DNA of 64,000 bases from Marinobacter salinisoli (GCF_017301335.1 NZ_CP071247.1:1178001-1242000), one strand, 5' to 3'; counted from the stretch's first letter, positions 28,092 through 37,721 are shown. Notes: generated from the letters alone by a model not told the origin. Numbers and translations are program-made.

Positions 28092-29651
28092 ATGGCTGAT
28101 TCCCGCTTTTCTGTTTTGAGCCAGTTTGCGGCCAGTGACTGGTACGGTTTTTTGAAAGGGGTGGAAAAAGAAGGCCTGCGGGTCGATCGCAATGGCTTTA
28201 TTGCGCAAACGCCGCACCCGGAAGCGCTGGGTTCCGCGCTGACCCATCCCCGGATTACCACAGATTATTCCGAAGCGCTGCTGGAGCTGATCACGCCCGT
28301 GTGTTCAAGCACCGGAGAGATGCTCGAATCCCTCAGCAACATCCATCGGTTTGTCCAGCGGGAGCTGGGCGACGAGGTGTTCTGGGCTGCCAGCATGCCC
28401 TGCCAGCTGGACGGTGATGCCAGTATCCCCATCGCTGAGTACGGCACATCCAACATTGGCCAGCTCAAGCATGTCTACCGACAGGGCCTGGCGGTGCGTT
28501 ATGGCCGTATGATGCAGAGCATCGCCGGTGCCCATTACAACCTGTCGTTGCCCGACGAGTTCTGGCGCGTCTGGCAGCAAGCACTGGGTAATCAGCAGAG
28601 CCTGAAGGATTTCAAGTCGGATCAGTATTTCTGGCTGGTGCGCAATTTCCGGCGCCGCAGCTGGTTGCTGATGCTGCTGTTTGGCGCATCCCCTGCGCTG
28701 GATGCCAGCTTCGTGGCCAATGTCAGTCACAACCTGACCCGCTTTGACGAGCAGACCTGGTTTGGTGAGCAGGCAACGTCACTGAGGATGGGCGATCTGG
28801 GCTACCACAACAACGCCCAGTCGTCGCTGAACATCTGTTTCAACGAACTGGGTACCTACACCAGTACGCTGCACCGTGCGATCCACACGCCCTGGCCGGA
28901 ATACGAGGCCATCGGTGTCCAGCGGGATGGCAAGTTTGTCCAGATTAATACCAGTGTTCTGCAGATTGAGAACGAGTACTACAGTGCCGTGCGCCCCAAA
29001 CGCACCACAAACCGCGGTGAAAAGCCCATCCAGGCCCTGGATGCCCGCGGTGTGGAATACATTGAAGTGCGCTGTCTGGATCTGGACCCGTTCTCGCCCG
29101 TGGGTGTGAACGCCAGCCAGATCGATTTCATGGACCTGTTCCTGCTCGATTGCCTGCTGGAAGACAGTCCCCGTATTGGCGATGCCGAGTGCGAGCGCCT
29201 GGATGACAACTACAAGGACGTGGTGGCACGGGGCCGTGATGCCGCCCTGAAGCTGTGTCGTGGTGGCGAGCGCGCACTGATGAGCGATGCGGCCACCCAG
29301 TTGCTGGATCAGCTTGAGCCGCTGGCGGACCTGTTGGACGGTTGGAACGGCGGAAATACGTATCGCCTGGCCCTTGCGGACCAGCGTCGTAAATTGGCCG
29401 AACCGGACTTTTCCGGTGTGCCTTCTGCCCGTGTTCTGGATGCCATGGCGAGCCGGGGCATGGGGCACAGGGAATGGGGGCTGGATGTGTCCAGACAGCA
29501 TCAGGACACTCTGCGTCAGGAAGGTCTTGATGCACAGGTGTTGGCGGATTTTCAGGCGCTGTCCGAAACCTCCCTGGCGGAACAGCGGCAATTCGAAATC
29601 GAGGAAAACGAGCCGTTCGACCAGTTCCTGGAGCGCTACCAGCAAGCATAA
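28092..29651 (+). CDS. gshA: Glutamate–cysteine ligase (GshA)
   Basis: 519 residues, against 518 in E. coli. Begins LKGVEKEGLRVDRNGFIAQT, the family N-terminus with its ATP/glutamate-binding acidic residues. Later segments VRYGRMMQSIAGAHYNLSLP and GVEYIEVRCLDLDPFSP are conserved. It catalyses the first, rate-limiting step of glutathione synthesis in the cytosol. An AGGAG lies seven bases before the ATG. Confidence 0.95.
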   Translation: MADSRFSVLSQFAASDWYGFLKGVEKEGLRVDRNGFIAQTPHPEALGSALTHPRITTDYSEALLELITPVCSSTGEMLESLSNIHRFVQRELGDEVFWAASMPCQLDGDASIPIAEYGTSNIGQLKHVYRQGLAVRYGRMMQSIAGAHYNLSLPDEFWRVWQQALGNQQSLKDFKSDQYFWLVRNFRRRSWLLMLLFGASPALDASFVANVSHNLTRFDEQTWFGEQATSLRMGDLGYHNNAQSSLNICFNELGTYTSTLHRAIHTPWPEYEAIGVQRDGKFVQINTSVLQIENEYYSAVRPKRTTNRGEKPIQALDARGVEYIEVRCLDLDPFSPVGVNASQIDFMDLFLLDCLLEDSPRIGDAECERLDDNYKDVVARGRDAALKLCRGGERALMSDAATQLLDQLEPLADLLDGWNGGNTYRLALADQRRKLAEPDFSGVPSARVLDAMASRGMGHREWGLDVSRQHQDTLRQEGLDAQVLADFQALSETSLAEQRQFEIEENEPFDQFLERYQQA

Positions 29652-29764
29652 TCTGCACCCTGTTCCATCGCCCGCGGACCTGAATCACAAAACGAGAAGG
29701 CAGGTTTGTTGGTGGTGGAACCGCCTGCTAATTTCTACGTCACACCGACAAGGAGAGTTGTGGC

Positions 29765-29980
29765 ATGGCCAGGGATATAAAACTGGGCTGGGACGTGGAG
29801 GCGCTGAACAAGGCCTATCGTCAGGGCTATATGGCGGCGTCCATGGGGATGAAGAAACATCGCTGCCCCTACCGTGGGGAAGTTGTCGTCGCCGCCTGGG
29901 AGGCGGGCTGGGATGATTCATCCGCCGCGGTCAATCAGCAGAAAATCCCTGACAATGACTTTTTCTCCCGCATCGCCTGA
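29765..29980 (+). CDS. rmf: Ribosome modulation factor (RMF)
   Basis: 71 residues, the length of the Pseudomonas protein rather than the 55 of E. coli. The core AYRQGYMAASMGMKKHRCPY followed by AAWEAGWDD is the RMF signature (RGY..G..G....CPY....R..W..GW). RMF joins 70S ribosomes into inactive 100S dimers on entry into stationary phase. Preceded by AGGAG about eight bases before the ATG. Confidence 0.88.
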   Translation: MARDIKLGWDVEALNKAYRQGYMAASMGMKKHRCPYRGEVVVAAWEAGWDDSSAAVNQQKIPDNDFFSRIA

Positions 29981-30002
29981 TCGATTCTGGCGCGTCTGAG
30001 CG

Positions 30003-30464
30003 CTACCTCTGCACGACAAATTCGGTAAACAGAACCCCGGTGATGGACTCGCCGGTTTGCTGCCGTTCCAGCACCTCATTCATCCGTTTTTTCGCCTCTT
30101 CCCGCAGCGCCTGCTGACCGTCCAGAGACGTCAGCTGATCGGCGTTGGTTTGCTCGCCGAACAACATCACCAGTTCATGGCGCAATCGTGGCATGTGGGT
30201 TTCTATCGCGGCACGTGCGGTGCTGGTCGATGTTCGCAGGCTGACTGATGCCTTCAGGTAGGTCGGCTTGTGGGAGGGCGCGCCGACGTGGGTAACAAAC
30301 GGCGGGTCCATGGCAATGTAGTCGGTGACACCACTTCCTTCACTGGTGTCTTGCTCGTTCGCCACTTCGTCTGCCTGAGCCACGGGGGCGGTCAGAATCA
30401 GTGCCAATAGCGTCAGAAGCAGGGTCGATTTCAGTTGCGGTGTCATAGCCTTGATGTTGGTCAT
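30003..30464 (-). CDS. FliL-like periplasmic/membrane protein, outside any flagellar operon
   Basis: 153 residues. An N-terminal hydrophobic stretch (about 12–31, ending PVAQA) looks like a signal peptide. The rest matches the FliL family: YLKASVSLRTSTSTARAAIETHMPRLRHEL and the C-terminal GVLFTEFVVQ. FliL stabilises the flagellar motor. No flagellar genes are near, so this is a solitary paralogue. The role may still be motor-related, but that is inferred. Confidence 0.75.
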   Translation of the reverse strand: MTNIKAMTPQLKSTLLLTLLALILTAPVAQADEVANEQDTSEGSGVTDYIAMDPPFVTHVGAPSHKPTYLKASVSLRTSTSTARAAIETHMPRLRHELVMLFGEQTNADQLTSLDGQQALREEAKKRMNEVLERQQTGESITGVLFTEFVVQR

Positions 30465-30568
30465 GGTTTAGGGTTTAGTGGCGACGGCGCGCCGCGCAAT
30501 TCAATGAGCCGAGGATAACAGCCCCGGTTTGAGGATGCAGTTTAAATTCACTGGCTTGAGGAATCATT

Positions 30569-31072
30569 TTGACGAGCAGATCCGTGTTTGGCTTGGTATT
30601 TCTGGTGTGTGCCGCGTTGCTGGGCGTGGCCTTTTACATGGAGCACATCATGGGGCTCGAACCCTGTCCGCTGTGTTGGTTACAGCGCTTTGGCTTCATG
30701 GGTGCCGGACTGGTTGCTTTTCTTGGGCTGTTGCATGGTCCTGCCGGTGTAGGTGTTCGTATATACGGGGTGCTGATCGCGATTGCCTCCGGCCTTGGTC
30801 TTGCGTTGGCCGGGCGACAGCTGTGGCTGCAGAACCTGCCGGCAGATCAGGTTCCTGCGTGCGGGCCGTCGGTTGATTATATGTTGGAAGTGCTGCCGTT
30901 TTTTGATGTGTTGTCAACGGCGATACGTGGTACAGGGGATTGTGCAGAGGTAGTATGGCGCTTCCTCGGCCTGAGCATTCCCGGGTGGACCGCTATCTTC
31001 TTCTGCCTGTTGACGATTGTTGGTTTGGTGCTGCTGTTTCGCGGCCCGGGGGTTAAAACAGGGGCACTGTGA
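30569..31072 (+). CDS. dsbB: Disulfide bond formation protein B (DsbB)
   Basis: 167 residues with four membrane helices. The first periplasmic pair is C33-P-L-C36 and the second is C98 with C125, as in the family; these relay electrons from DsbA to quinone. The start is TTG at 30569, with GAGGA at a good distance and a family-typical N-terminus directly after it. No dsbA is in view. Confidence 0.93.
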   Translation: MTSRSVFGLVFLVCAALLGVAFYMEHIMGLEPCPLCWLQRFGFMGAGLVAFLGLLHGPAGVGVRIYGVLIAIASGLGLALAGRQLWLQNLPADQVPACGPSVDYMLEVLPFFDVLSTAIRGTGDCAEVVWRFLGLSIPGWTAIFFCLLTIVGLVLLFRGPGVKTGAL

Positions 31073-31186
31073 AGGGCTTGCGGGGTCTCTCACCTTGGAG
31101 TAATTTGAGAGTTAACTAAGAGCAGAGTCACTCAAGAATAAAGGTCCGGTTCAGAATGCCGGTCCGGCGAATGGAGACCAGGGGTC

Positions 31187-31666
31187 ATGTTGGAAAACTG
31201 CCGGAATGCCAGGGAACGTTGGGGAGGCGTCAGCGATTTGATCGATCGCTGGCTCAAGGAGCGTCAGGAATTACTGGTGATGTACTGTGATTTATCCGGA
31301 GAGACGGAAGGAGCCGAGCCGGAAATCCTGCACCGCAAGCTGATGCGAATGTGCGAAGTGCTGGTTGATTATGTCTCCGCCGGGCATTTCGAGATCTACG
31401 AGCAGCTGATTCAGGAAGCGAAAGAGTTCAACGACGGCGGCCTCGAACTGGCCGCGAAAGTCTATCCTCGCCTCGAACAGACCACCGAAATCGCACTTAA
31501 TTTCAACGATAAGCTGGACGATTGCGAACCGACAGAAGCGGGCATGAAGGCGATGATCGACGACCTCTCGAAGCTTGGAGAGGCTCTGGAAAGTCGCTTC
31601 GAAATGGAAGACTTCCTCATCGAGCACTTGCACAATGTGCATGCGGGGAAAGAGGCTCCGGTCTGA
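31187..31666 (+). CDS. algQ: Rsd/AlgQ anti-sigma-70 factor
   Basis: 159 residues. The N-terminal NCRNARERWGGVSDLIDRWLKERQELLV is the Rsd/AlgQ signature, and the rest is helical as expected. It binds the sigma-70 subunit and shifts RNA polymerase towards alternative sigma factors; in Pseudomonas it influences alginate and siderophore genes. Symbol rsd would be equally valid. A strong terminator follows. Confidence 0.92.
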   Translation: MLENCRNARERWGGVSDLIDRWLKERQELLVMYCDLSGETEGAEPEILHRKLMRMCEVLVDYVSAGHFEIYEQLIQEAKEFNDGGLELAAKVYPRLEQTTEIALNFNDKLDDCEPTEAGMKAMIDDLSKLGEALESRFEMEDFLIEHLHNVHAGKEAPV

Positions 31667-31682
31667 CCCGGGCCAGCAGGGC

Positions 31683-31723
31683 AAAAAAAGCCTCAGCACC
31701 GGTGACCGGGCTGAGGCTTTTTT
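31683..31723. terminator. Bidirectional terminator between algQ and FKBP gene
   Basis: Stem AAAGCCTCAGC / GCTGAGGCTTT with a short inner loop, flanked by A and T runs on both sides. It serves both convergent genes. Confidence 0.9.
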
Positions 31724-31735
31724 GATGCCGTTACC

Positions 31736-32467
31736 TTATTCGGTTTCGGCTTTTTCTTCAGCGCCTGGATTCACGTCCAGCAGTTCAACGTCAAACACCA
31801 GGGTTTCGTTCGGGCCGATTGCCATGTTGCCGCCGGGGCCATACGCCAGCTCAGCCGGAATGAAGAGCTTGTAGCGCGCGCCTTTGCTCATCAGCTGCAG
31901 GCCTTCGGTCCAGCCCGGGATAACCTGGTTCAGTGCGAATGTGACCGGTTCTCCCCGCTCGCGCGAGCTGTCAAAGACTTCGCCGGACAGCAGTTCGCCG
32001 GTGTAGTGAACCTGAACGGTATCGGTGGCTGTTGGCTTGTCGCCTTCACCTTCTTCCAGCACTTCGTACTGCAGGCCGGATTCAGTGGTTGTGACTTCTT
32101 CACGGTTGGCATTTTCAGCCAGGAAGGCTTCGCCGGCCTCTTTATTCTTCTGGGCCAACTCTTCCATCTGCTTGACTTGCTTGTCCTGCATATCCTGCTG
32201 GTAGGCCATCAGCGCTTCCTGAATTTCTTCGCGGCTCATGCGCTGGGCTTCTTCATCGCCAGCGTGGCCGTGCTGAATACCCTGCAGGAACTGATCCATC
32301 TGCAGGTCGGGAAGGTCGTTTTTCATGCGCTCGCCGAGCACCAGGCCCATACCGTAGCTGACCTTCTCATCGGTGGAGTCCAGCTTCGGTTCTTCGGGTG
32401 TTTCCTGGGGGGCTGAACAGCCAGCAACGAGACCTGCCATTGCCAGCGCTAGCATTGTTTTTTTCAT
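31736..32467 (-). CDS. FKBP-type peptidyl-prolyl isomerase lipoprotein
   Basis: 243 residues from ATG 32467. The N-terminus is a lipoprotein signal with lipobox L13-V-A-G-C17. Then comes a helical FKBP_N dimerisation domain (DEKVSYGMGLVLGERM; EIQEALMAYQQDM) and a C-terminal FKBP domain (VQVHYTGELLSGEVFDSSRERGEP; GARYKLFIPAELAYG). It is related to FkpA/Mip and should act as a chaperone/isomerase in the periplasm. The frame stays open for 32 codons upstream, but the lipoprotein start is more credible. Confidence 0.9.
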   Translation of the reverse strand: MKKTMLALAMAGLVAGCSAPQETPEEPKLDSTDEKVSYGMGLVLGERMKNDLPDLQMDQFLQGIQHGHAGDEEAQRMSREEIQEALMAYQQDMQDKQVKQMEELAQKNKEAGEAFLAENANREEVTTTESGLQYEVLEEGEGDKPTATDTVQVHYTGELLSGEVFDSSRERGEPVTFALNQVIPGWTEGLQLMSKGARYKLFIPAELAYGPGGNMAIGPNETLVFDVELLDVNPGAEEKAETE

Positions 32468-32588
32468 TACTTCACCTTTAGCCATGTTGCAGGGGCGAGT
32501 GCCCCGGATCGTGAATATGAACGCAGAAGGTAACGGGTTCTGGCGGTGGATGCCACTGAACATGTGTTAAGAAAAAGGACCCTTTTTC

Positions 32589-32963
32589 TCAACTGCCGTT
32601 ATTGCCCGGCGTGGGGCCCATCGCGAAGGGGGCCTGGTAGGGGGCCTGCCAGTCGGTGTCAGGTGAGCCGCCAAGATGGTTGTTATCCACCCGTTCAATG
32701 GCCAGGGTGTTCCAGGGGCCCTGCTTCGGAGGCTGATCGGCGTAGTGCCAGTGGCCATTGGTGTCGCGCCACTTGAAGATAATGTCTGGCCCTTCGGTGG
32801 GCATAGGTGAAGGCACCAGCCCTTCGAACGCCGGGATGTCGGTTTGCTTTTCTTCGGCTACGGGTTCGGCGACCTGCTCAGGGGCCTCAAGGCCAAAGAA
32901 AATCAGCAGCATCAGCAGCCCGAGTGCCGGGAACGAGAGTCGCAACAGCCACTTCGTTATCAT
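32589..32963 (-). CDS. DUF4124-like membrane-anchored protein
   Basis: 124 residues: one N-terminal membrane helix (about 8–24), an acidic linker, and a short domain IIFKWRDTNGHWHYADQPP. That pattern (W.D..G..HY.D.PP) fits the DUF4124 domain found in many proteobacterial envelope proteins. Function unknown. It overlaps the preceding gene by four bases, so they form a two-gene unit. An AT-rich inverted repeat (GAAAAAGG / CCTTTTTC, about 32571–32588) right after the stop may weakly terminate. Confidence 0.75.
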   Translation of the reverse strand: MITKWLLRLSFPALGLLMLLIFFGLEAPEQVAEPVAEEKQTDIPAFEGLVPSPMPTEGPDIIFKWRDTNGHWHYADQPPKQGPWNTLAIERVDNNHLGGSPDTDWQAPYQAPFAMGPTPGNNGS

Positions 32964-33517
32964 GGCAAGGGTTCTCCCTTGGAGAATTCGGCCAGTGCCC
33001 TGGCCAGTGAGTTCAAATAGGGTCTAGTGCACCGGGACAATCCCGTTACCGGAGCCGCAGCCTCAAGATTCCTCTGAATCAGCGCGTGACGTCCGTGCAT
33101 GTCGCACGTTTCAGAGTTGTTAATCATCAAAGTTTGCCAAGCCAGTGCCAGTTCTATACGTTCCGCATTCAGTTCAAGGCTGGCAACATCGGGCCTGAGT
33201 GACTGGCATGCATCGTGATGCTTGGGCAAAGCCTGCCTGACGCTGCGCAGTGCAGCGGTCACACGCTTTCTCCACGCTTTTAGCGTATCATCCTCGTCGC
33301 CCGAATAGCGATGGCCGTGCACTGCAAGCCAGCCGGCGCAAAGGATTCTCGTGACACTCCAGCCTTGCTCCTGCAGCGCCAGGCAATTGTCCTGAACGCC
33401 GGTTTGTTGCCAGAAGCTCAGGGCAAAACGCCAGAGAGGGTTATCGGGTTCCAACTGATTGGGCAGCATCAGAGGTGTTGTCTTTGCCAGCTCATGGTTG
33501 TCCGACCCAATCTCCAT
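32960..33517 (-). CDS. TIGR02444-type hypothetical protein
   Basis: 185 residues. The segment NPLWRFALSFWQQTGVQDNCLALQEQGW is the signature of the TIGR02444/DUF2390 family of small helical proteins common in marine gammaproteobacteria, for which no function is known. The remainder is helical with no motif I can name. The start may be the ATG at 33517 or one a few codons later, since the first 20 residues look unlike the family. It is divergent from the ABC-F gene with only 45 bases between. Confidence 0.7.
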   Translation of the reverse strand: MEIGSDNHELAKTTPLMLPNQLEPDNPLWRFALSFWQQTGVQDNCLALQEQGWSVTRILCAGWLAVHGHRYSGDEDDTLKAWRKRVTAALRSVRQALPKHHDACQSLRPDVASLELNAERIELALAWQTLMINNSETCDMHGRHALIQRNLEAAAPVTGLSRCTRPYLNSLARALAEFSKGEPLP

Positions 33518-33562
33518 GGTTCAGAGCCTTCCCAGACACCGTTACGTTGATAAAATGGACTC

Positions 33563-35512
33563 ATGCTTACGATAACCGATCTCAGTTTACAACGGGGCGG
33601 CGTTTGGTTGCTACAGTCAGTCAACCTTACCGTCCAGCCCGGGCAGCGCGTGGCAATTGTGGGTGCCAACGGCGCAGGCAAATCCAGTTTGTTTCAGTTA
33701 CTGCTGGGCCAGTTAGCACCGGAGCAGGGGCAGGTGTCCCTGCCGGGAGGCTGTCGCATCGCCCACATGGCCCAGGAAGTGGAAGCGTCTGATCGCAGCG
33801 CACGGGATTATGTCCTGGATGGCGATTTTGAGTTGCGGCGCCTTGAACTCGACCTGGCCGACGCCGAGGCCCGGGGGGACGATCACGCGCAGGCCCGTAT
33901 TCACGGTGAGCTGGACGTGCATGAAGCCTGGTCTGCTCCGCGCCGCGCCGAGGCGCTGCTGCGCGGACTTGGTTTCGCCGATTCAGACGCGGACCGCCCG
34001 GTCTCTTCCTTTTCCGGTGGCTGGCGCATCCGGCTGAACCTGGCCCAGGCTCTGATGCGGCCTTCGGATTTGCTGTTGCTGGATGAACCCACCAACCACC
34101 TCGACCTGGATGCCTGTTTGTGGCTGGAAAACTGGCTTCGCCGCTACAGCGGCACCTTGTTGTTCATTTCCCACGACCGGGATTTTATGGATCGCGTGGC
34201 CAGCCATGTGGTGCACTTCGATCAACAGAAACTGGAAGTGTATACCGGCAACTATTCCGCATTTGAGGGCCAGCGGGGTGAGCGCCTGGCGCAGCAGCAG
34301 GCAGGGTATGAGCGTCAGCAGGCCCGCATCGCTGAAATCCAGCGTTTTATCGATCGCTTCAAGGCCAAGGCCACCAAAGCCAAGCAGGCCCAGAGCCGGG
34401 TGAAGGCGCTGGAACGCATGGAGCGCATTGCGCCAGCCCACATCGATTCGCCTTTCAGTTTCGAATTTCCGGTAGCAGAAAAAGTATCCAATCCCTTGCT
34501 GACAATCCGCAATGGTCAGGCCGGGCACGGAGCGGTTGCCATTTTGGATGGCATCAATCTGACGCTGTTACCCGGCAGCCGCATCGGTTTGCTCGGGCCC
34601 AATGGAGCCGGTAAATCCACTCTGATGGATGCCTTGCGGGGGGAGAATACTCTGTTGGCCGGTGACCGGGTGTGCGGAGAGCACCTCGCCATTGGCTATT
34701 TCGCCCAGCATCAACTGGAATCGCTGGATCTTGATGCCAGCCCGTTCCTGCATCTTCAGCGGCTGAGCCCGAAAGCCTCCGAGCAAAGCATTCGTAATTT
34801 TCTGGGAGGTTTTGATTTTCATGGTGATGATGCACTGAGCCCGATCCGCTCGTTCTCAGGCGGTGAAAAAGCACGGGTAGCGCTGGCTGTGATCGCCTGG
34901 CAAAAGCCCAATCTGCTGTTGCTCGATGAACCAACCAACCACCTGGATCTCGAGATGCGCCAGGCACTCACCCTGGCGCTGCAGAACTTTGACGGGGCCA
35001 TAGTGGTGGTCTCCCACGATCGTCACCTGCTGCGCAACACCGTGGATGAATTCTGGCTGGTGAACGAGGGCCGGGTGAAGGCCTATGACGGGGATCTGGA
35101 CGACTACGAACGCTGGCTGGCGGAGCGTCGAAAGGACGACGGTGAAGCCCCCCGGTCTGGCCAGGCGCCAACAGAGCCTTCCGGTGCGGGACAGGCTGAG
35201 GCCGCAGTGGGGGAATCCGCAGAGGATCGCAAAGCCCGCAAGCGGGCTCAGGCGGAGCTGCGCCAGAAGCTGAGTCCGTACCGTAAGCGGCTATCCTCGT
35301 TGGAAAAAGATATGGACAAGCTGCAAACGCGGTTAAGCGGGCTGGAAACCGAACTGGCGGACCCTTTGCTCTATCAGGTCGATGGTAAGGTCAGGCTCAA
35401 GGAGCTTCTGGGCCAGCAGGCCGAGGCCAGGGGAAGGTTGGAAGAGGCCGAGGCCGAGTGGTTGGCGGTCAGTGAAACGGTCGAATCGCTGGAAGCAGAG
35501 CTGGCGGGGTGA
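33563..35512 (+). CDS. ABC-F family ATPase, YheS-like
   Basis: 649 residues with two ABC domains and no membrane helices. Walker A sites are GANGAGKS (34–41) and GPNGAGKS. The signatures are SFSGGWRIR and SFSGGEKAR, and both Walker B motifs read LLLLDEPTNHLDL. The linker FKAKATKAKQAQSR is typical. The C-terminus is a coiled coil (about 540–640). ABC-F proteins act on ribosomes as translation factors. Opening and linker are closer to YheS than to Uup or EttA, by eye. Confidence 0.87.
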   Translation: MLTITDLSLQRGGVWLLQSVNLTVQPGQRVAIVGANGAGKSSLFQLLLGQLAPEQGQVSLPGGCRIAHMAQEVEASDRSARDYVLDGDFELRRLELDLADAEARGDDHAQARIHGELDVHEAWSAPRRAEALLRGLGFADSDADRPVSSFSGGWRIRLNLAQALMRPSDLLLLDEPTNHLDLDACLWLENWLRRYSGTLLFISHDRDFMDRVASHVVHFDQQKLEVYTGNYSAFEGQRGERLAQQQAGYERQQARIAEIQRFIDRFKAKATKAKQAQSRVKALERMERIAPAHIDSPFSFEFPVAEKVSNPLLTIRNGQAGHGAVAILDGINLTLLPGSRIGLLGPNGAGKSTLMDALRGENTLLAGDRVCGEHLAIGYFAQHQLESLDLDASPFLHLQRLSPKASEQSIRNFLGGFDFHGDDALSPIRSFSGGEKARVALAVIAWQKPNLLLLDEPTNHLDLEMRQALTLALQNFDGAIVVVSHDRHLLRNTVDEFWLVNEGRVKAYDGDLDDYERWLAERRKDDGEAPRSGQAPTEPSGAGQAEAAVGESAEDRKARKRAQAELRQKLSPYRKRLSSLEKDMDKLQTRLSGLETELADPLLYQVDGKVRLKELLGQQAEARGRLEEAEAEWLAVSETVESLEAELAG

Positions 35513-35518
35513 GGGCGC

Positions 35519-37051
35519 TCAGCCCTCTGAGATCTCCAGCGTGAAATCCTGCCGGGCCAGGTATTCCTGTTCGTTTTCAAGGTCAGCCCGCGTCAGCGGG
35601 CGATCGTCCAGCCAGCCCTTCTCGAACTCGATCACCAGCCGATTCGGTTGAGCGTGCAGTGTCCAGCTCGGTGGCGGCTCCATGTTGCGCGGGTGTTGGA
35701 TAATATTGGCCAGGCGAACGAGTATGCACAGCAGTCGCAGGCGGTATTCATCATCGGCGTCGAGGCCTTCGAAGATAGTGGCGGAGAACTTCCGCCGATG
35801 GCCCCTGACCAGAATCGACAGGTCGCGCTGGAATTGCTGGGTGAATCCGGGCAGGTCGGAGTAGCGCAGCAGATAGGCACCGTGTTTGTGGTACTGGCTG
35901 TGGGAAATGGTCAGGCCGATTTCGTGCAGCCGGCAGGCCCAGCGCAGAACTTCCTCGTCGGCATGGGTCTGGATCCCCCACGTCTTGGCGACCTGGTTCC
36001 ACGCCGACACCGCGGTTTCCTCAACCGCTTCGGCATGTGTCTGATCGACATGATAGCGTTCCTGCAGGGCGGAGATGGTCCGTTCACGGACGTCTTCATG
36101 CTGGATTCTGCCGAGGATGTCGTAGAGTAAACCTTCCCTCAGGGCGCCATCGGCAAACGCCATGTCCTCAATCTCGAGCGATTCAAACGCCGCCATCAGG
36201 ATGGCAAACCCGGCTGGAAAGATGCTCTGCCGATCGACCCGGATACCAATGTCGCCCAGTTTCTCGGTTTTGCCCATGTTGATCAGGCGCTGGCGCAGTT
36301 CGTCCATCCCGGCCCGGGTGATGGTGCCGTCGGATATTTTCAGGGTGGCAAGGGCGCTGGCGATGGCCTTGATTGAGCCGGAAGACCCCACGGCGCTTTT
36401 CCAGCCAGCGGAGCGGTACCGCCTGCGAATGTTCAGGAGTTCCTGCTTGGCGTGGGTGACGGCCTTATCCATTTGCTTGCGGGTAATTTTCCCGTCCGGA
36501 AAATACCGGTTGCGGAAGGACACACAGCCCATGTGCAGGCTTTCAAGATGCTGGGGTTCAAAGCGTCTGCCGATAATAAATTCGGTACTGCCGCCGCCGA
36601 TATCGATCACCAGCCGTCGGCCGGCATCATCGGACAGGGTATGGGACACCCCCAGGTAGATGAGTCGAGCCTCTTCCCGGCCAGCAATAATTTCAACGGG
36701 GAAGCCAAGGGTTTCTTCCGCGCGGGCAATGAATTCATCGGCGTTGCGCGCTACCCGGAGCGCGTTGGTGCCGACAATCTGGACCGACTCCGGGGAGAAG
36801 CCCTGGAGCCGCTGGGCAAACCGGCTCAGACACGCCAGGCCTCGCTCCTGGGCTTCTGGGGTCAGGCGGTTCTGCTCGTCCAGCCCGGCGCCAAGCTGCA
36901 CTTTTTCGCCCATTTTTTCCAGCGTGCGGATTTCGCCGTGAACCACGCGGGCAACGACCATGTGAAAACTGTTGGAGCCCATGTCGATGGCTGCCAGCAC
37001 GTCGGAGGACGATGCGGGGGCAGCGTTTTCGGCGGTGGTAGCGGACATCAC
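35519..37051 (-). CDS. ppx: Exopolyphosphatase (Ppx/GppA family)
   Basis: 510 residues. N-terminal AAIDMGSNSFHMVVARV and DIGGGSTEFIIG are the ASKHA-fold phosphate-binding loops. The C-terminal part is the HD-like helical region found in long Ppx proteins. It degrades polyphosphate and may act on pppGpp. The frame begins with GTG 37051; ATG 37048 directly follows. Located back-to-back with trxA, an arrangement familiar from Pseudomonas (ppx–trxA–rho). Confidence 0.93.
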   Translation of the reverse strand: MMSATTAENAAPASSSDVLAAIDMGSNSFHMVVARVVHGEIRTLEKMGEKVQLGAGLDEQNRLTPEAQERGLACLSRFAQRLQGFSPESVQIVGTNALRVARNADEFIARAEETLGFPVEIIAGREEARLIYLGVSHTLSDDAGRRLVIDIGGGSTEFIIGRRFEPQHLESLHMGCVSFRNRYFPDGKITRKQMDKAVTHAKQELLNIRRRYRSAGWKSAVGSSGSIKAIASALATLKISDGTITRAGMDELRQRLINMGKTEKLGDIGIRVDRQSIFPAGFAILMAAFESLEIEDMAFADGALREGLLYDILGRIQHEDVRERTISALQERYHVDQTHAEAVEETAVSAWNQVAKTWGIQTHADEEVLRWACRLHEIGLTISHSQYHKHGAYLLRYSDLPGFTQQFQRDLSILVRGHRRKFSATIFEGLDADDEYRLRLLCILVRLANIIQHPRNMEPPPSWTLHAQPNRLVIEFEKGWLDDRPLTRADLENEQEYLARQDFTLEISEG

Positions 37052-37291
37052 GTTGGTCTGAATCCTTTTCGTCCGGAGCGTAGCGCTAACTATAAGCGAA
37101 ATTCCTGAGTAGTGTCAGTACAGGGTACGGGGACCTACGGCTTCACATCCACAAGAGCAATCGCGTAAAGTATGCCAATCCAATACGGTGATGAACTGCC
37201 CCCAAGTCAGGCAGTTTTATCTGTGAAGCCAATGACGTCCGGAGCTGCACGGCAGACCGTGCATGCAGGGCGTATCAAACAGGAAACTGTA

Positions 37292-37618
37292 ATGAGCGGA
37301 AATATCGTAAACGTAACCGACGCTTCTTTTGAGCAGGACGTACTGCAGTCTGATGTCCCGGTTCTGGTGGACTACTGGGCAGAGTGGTGCGGACCGTGCA
37401 AAATGATTGCTCCGGTACTGGAAGAAATCGCTGACGAGTATGCGGGCAAGCTGAAAGTCTGCAAGCTCAACATCGACGAAAACGAGCAGACTCCGCCCAA
37501 GTTCAACATCCGTGGTATCCCGACTCTGATGCTGTTCAAGAACGGCAATGTCGACGCCACCAAGGTTGGCGCCCTGTCCAAGTCACAGCTGGCCGCTTTC
37601 CTCGACAGCAATCTCTGA
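37292..37618 (+). CDS. trxA: Thioredoxin 1
   Basis: 108 residues from ATG 37292, with AGGAAA upstream. The active site is WCGPC (W-C-G-P-C-K near 33–37) in [16 protein letters not shown], and the cis-proline loop is RGIPTL. A longer frame adding 40 codons upstream is not family-like. It is a general cytosolic disulfide reductant. In many relatives rho lies directly downstream; here 8 kb intervene. Confidence 0.96.
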   Translation: MSGNIVNVTDASFEQDVLQSDVPVLVDYWAEWCGPCKMIAPVLEEIADEYAGKLKVCKLNIDENEQTPPKFNIRGIPTLMLFKNGNVDATKVGALSKSQLAAFLDSNL

Positions 37619-37635
37619 TCGCTGATCGATAGAAT

Positions 37636-37673
37636 AAACCGCCCCTGGGGTTGCTCCACGGGCGGTTTTTTTG
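37636..37673 (+). terminator. Terminator of trxA
   Basis: Stem AACCGCCC / GGGCGGTT with a long inner loop, followed by seven T. Confidence 0.88.
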
Positions 37674-37721
37674 TGAGCAGCAGATCAACCGGCTCCTTTT
37701 TGGCCGAGGAACGGCGAAATG

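Noticed and set aside
37172..37291. Longer thioredoxin frame
   Set aside because: The extra 40 residues are not thioredoxin-like, and an AGGAAA ribosome site directly precedes the ATG at 37292.
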